Shown here: piece after piece, positions 15,601 to 27,038 of the stretch
How the letters are laid out: every line of letters begins with the position of its first letter
Numbering within the stretch: position 1 is the stretch's first letter
Source: Synchiropus splendidus
Lineage: Eukaryota; Chordata; Actinopteri; Syngnathiformes; Callionymidae
DNA: 64,000 bases
Reading direction: 5' to 3'
Assembly (NCBI RefSeq): GCF_027744825.2
Contig: NC_071347.1
Location: 9,671,501 to 9,735,500 of the forward strand
The notes under the pieces: model-generated
Seen by the model: only the letters and a program-made list of their open reading frames with translations
Database searches by the model: none
What the model was told of the DNA's origin: nothing
Made by a program: the position numbers and the translations under genes

Positions 15601-16814
15601 ACAGTGAATTATAAAGGACATGATGATTTACTGTGTCGGGACTCAGGGAAGAAAGAGATCAGCGTTACAGCCTTGATGAAGATGATGACAGCTATAAAAA
15701 TTAAAAGTAGAACAAATCTGTTTTATGTACTGATTCATTAAGCAGACGCCCCAAACACCACCTTGTCATCATTTATCATCTTTAATTGCAGAAGAAGCCG
15801 TGGTGTGAACAGATTATGTACCATAGCTCAGCATGTTTGACTGGCCTCAGAGCAATTCATGGATTGCGGGTCTAATTTTTGGGCCAGTCATGCATCACCG
15901 TGTCCTTGAGCAGATTATTTTGTATTGGCAACTGGTGCCATCATTCATCAGCGATAAACAGACACACAATACAGAGCGATCCGTCTTATACCCAGCAGCC
16001 AGTAGGCTACATTACCGAGTGATATCCATAGGAGTTCCATGTGAGTTTGACCCTTTCTGATGCAATGCTGGAGTTAAATGCTAGGAAGTCATTCATCGGT
16101 CCTGCTACAGCACCTTTGCTTTAATAAGAAAAACAAAATGGGGGTAATATTCAAAAGTCAAAGTAGGCGTCCAGAGGGACTTAGCATTTATTACAACATG
16201 ATTAGCGATTGTGAAATTCCAAAGGAAGTAGAGCCAAACATCAATCTGCCTTAGAAATGTTCTTGTTCCTTTCAAAAGCTCACGCATATCTACTTTTGCT
16301 GCCAAAATAAGTCAATCGTACCCCGGTGTGACCTGTAAACAAGACATTTTTCGCCTCCAAGCGACATATTCACTTTCCCATCTGTTGTATGCTGTAACAT
16401 AACATTGATCAACAGGCAAGTCGAGGAAACCTTTTGCATTGTGGGAGGCTATTGTCCCCTAGAACACAAGCGTCACAAAACTCCATCAGCAAAGTTTTTT
16501 TTCTTCCTGAGATTCCAGCTTAAAATACTTGTCAGACAGTCGACAAACAATAGTCCTCCAGTCCATTCTCTTGTTGCTATATTTCCATCAGCAGGGTTCC
16601 CCCCAGGAACAGGAAGGGTCAGTGAGTGACGAGTCCTCAAATGATTTGTGGGTCATCCGTGGAGTTTTTTTTTTAATGGCTGGTATTTCAATGATGGCAT
16701 TAACAGTGCACAGGCAACATAATGAAAGCCAAGCCATGTCACCACGTATACACTGGTCAAAAAATGTTGTTCTTTGGCAAAAATGCATACATAAGTGTAT
16801 TTGAGGGCCAACAT

Positions 16815-17435
16815 TGTTATGATTCCGCTTTTATTTTGTTCCCTTGACTCCCGTTTTGTTTTCTCCCTCCTTCCCTCCTGTTCCTGTGACACACGGCTGG
16901 AGCCAATCTTCAAAGTTTAAAAACACCTGGACTCCAGCAACGTGTGCCAGATCGTCACCTTTTGTCCCTAGTGGCAATTCGCTCTGTTTGTCGTACATTT
17001 ATCCGTCGTTTGAATTATCTTCTGTTCAGCTATTTCTAAACCCTGATGCTCTGAGTTTTTGTATTTTGACTCCCTTTGTTCTCCCTGTTCCCTGTTGCTT
17101 CTTCTCTCTGTTTCTGCTACTACTTGTGCGTTTGTTTTGATGACCTTGATAGTGTACTTTGTGTTTTACTTCTCACTGTGTGTGTGTGTGTGTTCTCTTG
17201 TTGCAGACTCTTCTTGCATTCTTTCTCACGGTTTGGTGACGCTCTTTGTTTGGACTCATTCGGTTTTGGACTCTTCCCGGTTTCTGTGACGCTTTGGATT
17301 TATTTTCTGTTTTCTTCTCCCAGTTCGGTGAAGCCTTTTGTTGTATATTTTTGTATTATTAATTGAATCGTTGGATTTGATCCGCTCCAGCCTCCTGTGA
17401 CTCTTGGGTCCCGCCCCGCTCCTTGAACCGTGACA
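16815..17435 (+). mobile_element. LTR-like element related in architecture to 44617-45090
   Basis: This 621-bp pyrimidine-rich block begins TGTTATGATTCCGCTTTTAT and ends CCTTGAACCGTGACA. The termini pair as TTGTTATGATTC against the reverse complement TTGTCACGGTTC (9 of 12, all differences transitions). The flanks AACAT (16810-16814) and AGCAT (17436-17440) match at 4 of 5. The order of features (TGTYAY start, CCGC-T-rich start, ATTAATTGAATC near the end, then a C-rich end and TGACA) parallels the minus-strand reading of the 44617-45090 element. A (GT)n tract lies inside (17177-17192). It has no coding capacity. Confidence 0.5.
17177..17192. repeat. Short (GT)n tract
   Basis: Eight GT units inside the LTR-like element at 16815-17435. 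Confidence 0.85.
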
Positions 17436-20301
17436 AGCATATGTATTTTAAGTCCATGCTGACCATAGGCTATGATGTGCCTGGACAGATTTTGTCCTCA
17501 AAAGTTCAACACGTGTATCAATTGTTTGACAAAGTATTTGGCTTGTGTCCAGAATCACAAGTCAAAATAATGATGCGCGACCCTCTTCCTCCCTCACACA
17601 CTCGGCGAGGGCAACCAACCACACATCCGTAACACTCCAGCGCTTTGTGGTTTTATTGCAACGTCGAACTCTGCTTACAACAAATAAACTGCACAGGCAA
17701 TTTAATAGCCCTGAACCTGGAATAATGTTAGTCATGGTTGACTAAGTGCACGGCTCAAAGACTCATTACCAAGATGGACATTAGTCTGCCTCCTGAGTAT
17801 CAACAGCGGACAAGCGGACTTAAGTCAATAAAGTCAAGGGCATCGGAGGCCGGTGAGTTATAGGTTGTTTTGAGCCTTATAAAGCCTGGAAAGGCTGTGA
17901 AAGCAGCCACTCGCAGCAGCTCATTCAGCCTGATCAGGTTTCTTTCATTTGTAACAGACTTTCAGTGGCTACAAAGCGTGAGGCGACAAGAGGAGAATGA
18001 GGACTCTGGTGGTGGTGGGGAGAGGCCCAGAGCTCTAATGAGAACCGGGATCAATGATGCTTCTGAATATTTTCAATGCAACCAGCAGATCATTTAGCAG
18101 TTCTAGAGATAATCAATGTAATTAACTCCTGAACACGACCACTAATTACACAGCACTGAAGTACAGAGCAAACAGGGCCAGTTTGCTCTTTAAGGAATGT
18201 TTTTGAATAATCTGAAGATGTGACAGTAATCCATTATTAACGGCTGGTCCATGCCTGGCAGGGGACCTTGGAAATGTGAAAACAAGAGCCGCTCCTCGGA
18301 TGTGAGGAGTCCTTCTTGTGGCTTTCTTACCGTATGAAAGTCATCCATTTCAATCTAACCGGTTAATGTAGTCTTTCAGTGGCAGAGCTGGAGGAGAAAA
18401 TGACTGCAGTGACAGATGATGTGAGAGATCAGGACCACACATAGTGTGCATCAAAGAAAGCAATCACAAAGGAGATGCAACCGCGACATACACTCTAATG
18501 TTGGTTTTATCGCGGTGGTAATCTTCATTTACTTCCCCCTGAGATGGGAATTTAAATCTGGAGTTTTTCTATCTCCACATATTAATGTCCCACAGCATCC
18601 AGCTGGCTAAATCGAGCTCCGTGACGGAGACAGATCTTGTCACACTGACCGAAGTTTAACCAGAGATTATTAATTACTTTGTTTGAAATGTGCTCGCCAT
18701 GCTTTATTCTTAGATTATATCAGGAGGGAATGATTGATTGTGATTCCCTTGTGGCTATCCCGCGTCTCAAAGTTCTCATTTGTGTGTACAAAATATTATA
18801 GGTCCTCAGTTATGCAGCAGAAGTGAGATACATGTCATTGGATGTTTTGGGTCAGATGGAGAGATAGACTTTCAGCGGTTCATCTGTGAAAACGCTTTGT
18901 CTTACATACATTACGTAACACATTTTATTGCTACATTCATTACGTTATTCCACTTATTATTTTGCCTTTTTTCCTGCCCTGTGCTTCATGGAGCTTCCTT
19001 ATACTATTTAGGTGAGATCTTCCTTATGTCCTCCTGAGACCACCTTAGTTACTGCCACTGGAGGAACGCTGAGGAGTGCAGTTCATTAAAGGAACTGGTC
19101 TTTTTATTTCTATAAGCAAACACAACACATTCTTACTCCCGCGGCATCAGAGCTTCAAGTGACTTTTGCGTCAAATGTTGATGGTCAGCCTGAGAGAGAT
19201 GGTTTAGGGATATGCACAGGCAGACCCCTAGTACAAGTCCCTTTTCCCTACATGAGAAAAGAGCCCCTTCTGGAGGCCATTTTTCCCTTCATTCTTAAAT
19301 TCTTGAGAGAAAAAAGGTTTCTCTCTCATCAGCACAATTGTTTTTTTTTTTTATATATGACTGGGCATTTTTTTCAGTTGTGCACTGTTGCGTATCTGCA
19401 CCATGGCCCCTCCCATTCCATCTCATGCCACACAGGTGGCTCCTCCAACCTGCAGCATCACAGAGATAAACACGGTGTTCGAGCATCCCCCTTGTATGTT
19501 TGATCAGGATTTTTGGTTTGGATTGGTTGTTACAAACACTCTAAATGGCCTTGTTATTGAGTTTGATGTTTCTAACTTTAAGACTAAGCCCAACTTCTGA
19601 CTTTATTTACATGCAATGCGCTGCCCGTGGTGTCAGAACATGCTGTGGAAGGCGGAACTGGTGCTGAAATTGAAAGTCAACATGTGAGGTGGATGGCTGG
19701 CTTGTGTGGACGCTTAAGGTCCATGGCATCATGGTATCAAGTGTTAATAGACTTTGTTTGTAGTCTTCGCTCACGGCTTGGTACCCAAGTTTATGAAATT
19801 TATGAAGTGAAATGCAACTCAAGTCTACTCATAGTGCATTGAATATGAAATTTCATTGGATTTACTCATCTCTACAATGACTGACTTCCTCTCTGAACGA
19901 TCAGGTGATAAAGTTAGAATACTTGACTTAACATTTTGATCATGTCAGCCATGGCGACATCAATATATTGTATTAGTATTTCATACAAAGGCGACAATTA
20001 ACAATAACAATTTTGATCCCAGCTTTGTGACAGAACCAGCTTGACATAATGCAGGTGCAGGTATAGGTAGTATTTTTGTTTTGGTGGGCTGAAACTGGTT
20101 CCATTTTGGCCCCACCGGTGGGGCCAACCGGTGCTTTGTCAGCCATCGCTAATTCAGTGGGTTTGGCTGTTTGTTGTTTTCTGTTTTGTTCCAACTGAGC
20201 TGATCAGCACCACGGTCCAAACTGTCCTGTCTGCTCTTGGATTGGAGTTTAAATTAGCGAATTCACTCAGATGTACTCAAAAAAAAAATATATAAATAAA
20301 T

Positions 20302-20401
<100 letters not shown>

Positions 20402-23400
20402 TTTCAGCAAAAAAGAAGTTTTGTGTTCTGTTATCCCTGAATAGTTCAACCTTTTCAGTCGCCAACTGTTAAAGCATTGTCATGACCTAACTGCATTGTC
20501 CGGACACTGTTTCTCTCTGTGATTCATCCATTCAGTATGCAAGACGCTAATAAGAAGATGGTGCCATCATAGGTGACACCAGGCATGTGTCACATGACGT
20601 GTAGCTGGTCCGACTGTAGCATGGTGTCACAGGGCTGCGATGGACAGCATGTGGGTGGCAGTTCTCTTACTCTCGGTGCGAAAGAGCCTCGGCTCAGTGC
20701 CGCAGCTGAGCCACAGGGAAGAACAGAGAGGCGGCAAAGCTCTCCACTGCCTGCAGGGGATGAGGAGACACTCTCAGTCCACCACAGGGGCCTGCCACCT
20801 GTCAAAGATTTACCGGTTGCTCTGCTCACGCTGCTGACTCTAAGCACATGGCACTTAACGCATCCACAGAGGAGGTCTGTCTTTAAAATAAATATCAACA
20901 TAAAAAATTCTACATTGTGCGTCGCTGTTGGCTTGGAGTTCTTCTCAACTTCATCGTGGCTTGTAGGATGTGTTAGGAATGACACTAGATTCCTTTTATT
21001 TATGTTCACCATATTTGTGCTAGTGAGAGTCAGAGAGACAAGAAGTGAGTGAAGCCACTGATGGGTTTTGGCTTGACAGCCTGTGAAGACTTGAACAAGA
21101 CCAACAGATGGAGGCTGCAGCTCGCTGTGCTTCAGAAAGGAGTTCCTAGCTGGTTCCACTTTTCTGTCATTCCCCTCTGACTGAGCATGCAATATTGCAA
21201 AATGAGAGAATAATCAACAATGGAGAGTGAAAAAGCAGCAAGCTGTTTGTCTGTGTCTTCCATTGTTGACTCAGATGGATCGTGTGGTCACTCGGACACA
21301 AACACTGATTTGTTTGTAATGACAGTGGAGTACAAACCGACCACCTCAACTTTCAAGCCGCTCCAGGGTTCAATTTTTTTATAAACAAAAGTGTAATTCC
21401 CCCCCCTGCTGTCACCTTTTCATCATTTTAAAAATGAAATGGTTTATCATGATTTTTATGAATTTAAACTAGCAGTCTTATTATGGTGTTGTGGATTTAT
21501 TTTAGATGGAACATAGGTCATTATAAGACATTATTTAAACAGTGGATTACATGAAGAGTTTGGAGTTTAAGTTCTTAGTTGGTGAAGTTTCATCTGAACT
21601 TTTTATTTCTCATTAAATTTGCCACCTCCACAAATTGTTTCAGCCAAGTTTATTATCTCTTACAATCACTCCAGATGTGTAGCCTTCTGAACAACCAAAT
21701 AAATAGAAGCTCAGCTTAAACAGTATCGAAATAAAGCAGACAGCCAGTGAAATTAATTTGGAAGCGTCAACATTTTGCTGGTGGAGGGATTCCACTCTGT
21801 GTCTGAGCAAGTGACAGGCCAGGATTTACCTCATGAAAGGGCAGAACCTGAACCACGCTACACTTTGAAGCGGCGATAAGACGGTGAGCTTTGGACCCAG
21901 ATCTTTCCAGGCTCTGCCCTTTCGTCCACCTCAGTCAGTGAATACAGATATGTCATGGCAGCTTTGCTGACTTGTCACCGCTTCGGTTCCGCCTTTCCAA
22001 TTAGCAATTCTCCATCCCCAGAGTGCTGGTCCCTTTCTGCTTTGCTTAGTGCTGCATACAAGCCAGCTCACCTGCTTGTCCTTGATTTCTCTGTGGAGCT
22101 GTCAAAGGGCTTTTGGAGCTGTGTTTTCCAGCTCACGAGTCTGATAACTTAATATGAAAAGAGTTCCTTAGTCACAACACGGAAACATGTATAGAGTCTC
22201 AGATATGGCTGCTGTCTAGCTTTTCTGTGTCACCACTTGAACAGAATTGTCAGTGCTCAGTCCATGATGGTTTATTACATTGAACAATACACTTGATTAT
22301 CGGATGAACTATAGAGAAACAGAGTGTAGAAAGCACCATCAAGGTGCTAGTCTCACACAGCTTCATGAGAACAGCATCAATAAAACATTTTCAGGATTCA
22401 GAAATCGTGTCCACCGATAGGTTACCACTACCAACCACAAGTTATATTGACTGTGTTGCTTAAACTATTGCAACGTTACCTAGCAACCTGGAAACAACAC
22501 AGAATGTCAAATAGCAACACACTGAAGTTTCATGGAAGATGATTTAGTTTAGTGATACGCCTGTATCATGTGTTGTTCGCCAGTTCTGAACAGAACAGGA
22601 CGATTGAGCAGCAGTGGTTTGAAGTCAAAACAGGAGGATTGTTTCAAAGCCTTCTCAAATCCAGGTAGACTTCAGAAAGCAATCAATCTGATTCTTGTCC
22701 TATCAGGCTGTCAAGCCTTCAGCTTGTGAAACACACATTTTATCACATGCATAAGATATTTCTCACGCATAAAATGAATGTCCACCACAATATACAGGAA
22801 GCAGAGGCTCCTTAAAGTGAACAACGGTTGCCTACTCATGGAAAACAAATCTATGCAGACCACAGACCATTCAAAGGCTTTCATTTACACATACACACAC
22901 ACACACAAAATAATAAAATAAAATAAAAATATATTCACACATTTCCTTAGTATTGCGAATTGTTAATTGTCCGGTTGCCACAGCCGCTATTGTCGCACCT
23001 GGTCACAAACCCGCCACTCGCACGCTTCAAGCTGAGGACAAAACTTGAGAAAACTGTCCTATTATGGGTAATTTATAAAGATAGTTCTATCAGAACAAAA
23101 CATTACCTCCTGTAGTTGACTTCCTTCCGTGCATACTCTCAGAACCAGGGTCTCAAAGCGGTCCTCCAGTGGGTGAAGCAACGGCAGGCTGTCAATGATG
23201 TCATTACACTCTTTAGGCACCTGATAGTTGAAAAGGTGTGTCATAGAAATGAGCATTAAGAAGATCAGAAGGTGTGAGCTGGACCGCAGAGTTTTCGTGG
23301 ATACACCCTGAATAGCTATGGCCTAAAAACCACCCCGAAAAACCCAAGTTCTCCTGCTCTGGTCAATTAGCTAATGAAGTTCTGTTCCTCATTTCTGATC

Positions 23401-24534
23401 AAAGGGAGCCGCGAGTCTCCCGGCAGATCACTTCAGGAGTGATCCAGGGTTCAGGCCAGACACGGTGCCAGTCCATCGCCAGGCCCACTCATTAACCAGC
23501 AACTTTTTCCTGTTAGTCTAATTAAGGCGCAAGGTTATAAATGATATGGAGGGAAACTGTAAAAGTTTCCATCTAATGTGCTGATTCGAAAAACCCAAAT
23601 TTTGTAAGGTTTCATATAATGTTTCTTTCTCATACAACAGAACTACTAACAGGATGTTTCTTTTCGTTGCATCATCCTCTCCACTCACTTCAAGGAAATG
23701 GGAGTTACATCCCGTGACGTGGGAGTCCAGCGCCTGCCGTCCATTACCGCTGTAACGTGACCTATATAGAGGGAGCTTTTTATTTGAAGGCTTTTAACTC
23801 GGGCGACCAACACAGATAATGAACCACGCTACCCTTGACCTTGAGAAAGAAAGCCGGTTTCCTGCATCAGCCGTCGGCTTTACAAAAATCCACCTGAATT
23901 TCTAAGCCCTAGAATTACAGCTCCACCCCTCAGCCACTCAGTCCACTATAGATGGCCTGGCCTGGAGACCAGTTCAGCTCTTCCAACACAAGGTCCTCAG
24001 CTGGTTCTGCTGCGTCTAATGCGCTTAATGTTATTGACCTCTCTTTGAACGTGCACACGAGGAGAGCCACTTTCTATTTCTGGACGTATTTGACGAAAGA
24101 TTTTCATCATTCTGTCTCTGGCTCAATGGTAATAGTGAAGCTCACTGTGCAGTGACCTCTTTAATTCACAGGACGTGATCTGTCGTGTGCATGCCTCTGA
24201 TTTATGCGACACTGTTGACTAATGCATTAGAGCCGTTTAAATCAGATTTGGGCCCCACAGTGTCAAAATGGATTTAAGCCAAGGTGCACACACGGCACAA
24301 GCCTTTTGTGGACTATTTTTATATCATCGCCAAAAAGGTTGTGTTTTTGTCTGCGTTTGTCTTCCTGTACTCTCAAAATGACTCAAGATGGCCTGAATCT
24401 GTTTCAACCAAACTTTCGGGAAAGAGTTAACCCTTGCTAAAGGAGGTCGAGTCCCTCCCACAGGACTCGACCATGATTCCTTCAAAACTTCAAATCCAGA
24501 TGGAACTCAAGAACCCCACAAAACGTATCCACTA

Positions 24535-24565
24535 GTTCCTTCCTCCTTATATATAGGAGGAAGGA

Positions 24566-24567
<2 letters not shown>
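24535..24567. repeat. Perfect inverted repeat (hairpin) beside a (CA)n-(TA)n tract
   Basis: GTTCCTTCCTCC (24535-24546) and GGAGGAAGGAAC (24556-24567) are exact inverted repeats around a 9-base loop, TTATATATA. The right arm runs directly into the CACACA-TATATA microsatellite. Confidence 0.95.

Positions 24568-24647
<80 letters not shown>
24567..24647. repeat. Compound (CA)n(TA)n microsatellite
   Basis: Six CA units are followed by about 70 bp of TA. Confidence 0.97.
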
Positions 24648-24650
<3 letters not shown>

Positions 24651-25334
24651 TTTGAATATAAGTGACTTGTTGGTTATTAACTGAAAAAGGAAATGAATCC
24701 AAAACACTCTTTGCTAAGCAACAGAGGGAAGTCATGTTCATTGTATTGGTAGAAGTCAAGGCTCTGTGTTGTTTTTAATTGTTGCATCAGGTCATCATTG
24801 AAATGCAGAGCCAGTAATGCAGAGTTGGCAGGAAAGATGCTGCTGATGCAGAAGGCAGAGTGCGAAGTCTGAGCTCCACTTGAAGCTTGATCAACTGTAA
24901 AATTGTAATCCAAATACATAAAAACATTGTGACAGCTTTTTATTTTATTTTATTTTTTTTTGCACTTTTTATTCTGGTCTTCTCTTGGCATAGATTTTAT
25001 ATTTTAAAAAATGTATGTTGTTTTTTTAAAAGCAGAAAACAAGTTGACCATTGAGTTTCTGCCCTGGTGGGGACCCTGCAGCGACCCAAGATGAAGTCAC
25101 AGTGCTCCACAGTGCACCATTACAGCTGTCTGCGAAGTTCAAATGGCGTCACCAGAATGTGCTACTCTTCCAAGTTCAACATGCTCACTGACCGTCATTG
25201 TTTTCAATTGAAGTCGAGTAACAAAATGTATACGTTATTACCTTGTCAATTAAATTTTCTAGAATTGATGATAATGAACAGACGGCAGCGATCCACAAAT
25301 CATTTCCCACTCTCTGCAGCATGAGCTCTGTTTC

Positions 25335-25370
25335 TCACTAGCCGACTGAATATGATGTGCAGTAGGGCCT

Positions 25371-25425
<55 letters not shown>

Positions 25426-25481
25426 TAGCCGACTGAATATGATGTGCAGTAGGGCCTTGATATATATATATATATATCAAG

Positions 25482-25571
<90 letters not shown>
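25335..25571. repeat. Minisatellite of 87-bp units containing (TA)n, with an inverted partial copy
   Basis: A 39-bp motif beginning TCACTAGCCGACTGAATATG and ending AGTAGGGCCTTGA occurs at 25335 and again at 25422, 87 bp apart, each time followed by TA repeats. After the second copy a short inverted fragment, TCAAGGCC (25477-25484), forms a perfect 32-bp palindrome with GGCCTTGA (25453-25460) across a TA core. An 87-bp TA tract then runs to about 25571. Confidence 0.93.
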
Positions 25572-25574
<3 letters not shown>

Positions 25575-26934
25575 CCAATAAATCCTGTTTATGAAAAGCA
25601 GGAGCCGGACAGGGTACAACGTTGGCACAGGCCAACCTCCTGGATCAATCTAGCTGCAGCGTTCATCTGACTGGACTAGTGGCTGTTACCTTATATACTC
25701 CTGCTGAGGCCCTTCATGACCAACATCATATCAAGTTTATTTTTACCACTTTTCACTGTGAAATATTCAGTACTTGGCATCTTCTATTTTCGCTGTTTTG
25801 GAAGAGGATTTGTTTTAGGATGAAATGTATTCCCCGTGCTGCTGTCATTGTAGTTTACAGGCTGCCGTCCCAGCTGCCGAGTGTTTGTGCTCATTTCTGT
25901 GGCCTCAGGTGTCTCTCTGACCTCAAAGTCGTCAACCCGAGCTGAAGGAACGCTGTGAAATTCAGTGTCTGACTTTCCATATGAACCAAGCTCACCTGAC
26001 AATGTTTTTTCCTCTGCGAGCTGGTCTGGTCCTCAGGGGACACGGCGAGAAGGAGCGCACGTGACTTGCCGGAGCAGTGAGTGGAAAAGGCCAGTTATGG
26101 AAAGCCTAGTGAAGGAGGGCGCCACTGGGGAGCCGGCAAACCTTGTTATTAGACGCATCGTTTGTTTGTCCGGTCCTGTGTGTGAAAATGCATCCTGGCA
26201 CTGGTTGATCGAGAATGTCTAGTAATCAAAAATGAGAGGAGCAAATGCTGAATACAATTTGCATCTTATCCTGCTGTGCAAACATGCCGCCTGTATTTAC
26301 CGAAGAAAATGTGATTGAATTGTTTAAAAGCGCCGCCAGAGCTCCATCCATTTATCGTGTCCTGGTCCGAATCTGAATTGAAGCACATGTGACGCGGCGG
26401 TGAGACACACGCGCACAGGCTGATGTTATTTTTATGACTCCACCAGAGCCACCTCTCTCACTGGGCATCCACTGATAGCCATTAATCATGAGCTCCGTCG
26501 TATTGTCAAGGCAGCCTCCACCCTCCCTTCCCTTTCAGCCTGTCACTTAACAAGCTGTGACACCCTGACAGTGATGTGTGTGCAGCTGAGTGATGCCTTG
26601 CTGCTGCCTTTATTGCCAAAGTATTGAAACCCTGCAGCACCAAAGGGGATGGGGATGAGATTGTATTTCTCTTCTTCTTATGACCCAGCGTAAAAATGGC
26701 AGCTCAGCGTGGCTATTTCAATTAAATGTGGTGGCAGAAAGGTTTTGCTTGGTCCGCGTCGCTGTTCCTGATCGGATGATTTACTGCGCCGTGAAATCAG
26801 CTCCGTAATATAATTCTGTGGTTGTTACACAGTAAATACGCAACGAAATCAAAAACAAACACAGGCCTCCGATTGTTTTTGAAAGCACTCACCGACTGTT
26901 GGTTTTCTCCTCTTCTGTGTGTTTGTGTAAACAG

Positions 26935-27038
26935 GCTCAGTGTCCCTCAGTGTGTTCCTGGTCTCCCTAGCACTAACGGTGTGTGCCGTGTGGCTGGTGG
27001 CTCTCTGTGGTGTGTGCGGTTGGTGTCAACGCAAGCTG
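26935..27038 (+). CDS. syt7: syt7 transmembrane exon
   Basis: The exon is 104 bp. It starts after AAACAG with two bases (GC) completing a split codon (phase 1), then encodes 34 residues and ends CTG|gtaagt in phase 0. The residues form a hydrophobic membrane-spanning segment ([18 protein letters not shown]) followed by the juxtamembrane [10 protein letters not shown]. The cysteines at the cytoplasmic edge match those palmitoylated in synaptotagmin-7. From memory, the mammalian equivalent exon also has 34 codons after a phase-1 split glycine and ends in CQRKL, so length and phase both fit. The upstream half diverges from mammals. A longer open frame over this stretch (84 codons, beginning at 26822) is in a different phase and is not the coding frame. 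The short extracellular or lumenal N-terminus must come from an exon not found here. Confidence 0.93.

Noticed and set aside
20590..21192. 200-codon minus-strand open frame
   Set aside because: It resembles no family I know, has no domain, shows no splice context, and overlaps a competing 159-codon plus-strand frame of equally unprotein-like composition.
23400..23530. Phrase resembling the tail of a fish LINE (GGTGCCAGTCCATCGCCAGG)
   Set aside because: The similarity is limited to about 20 bases with no boundaries or reading frame.
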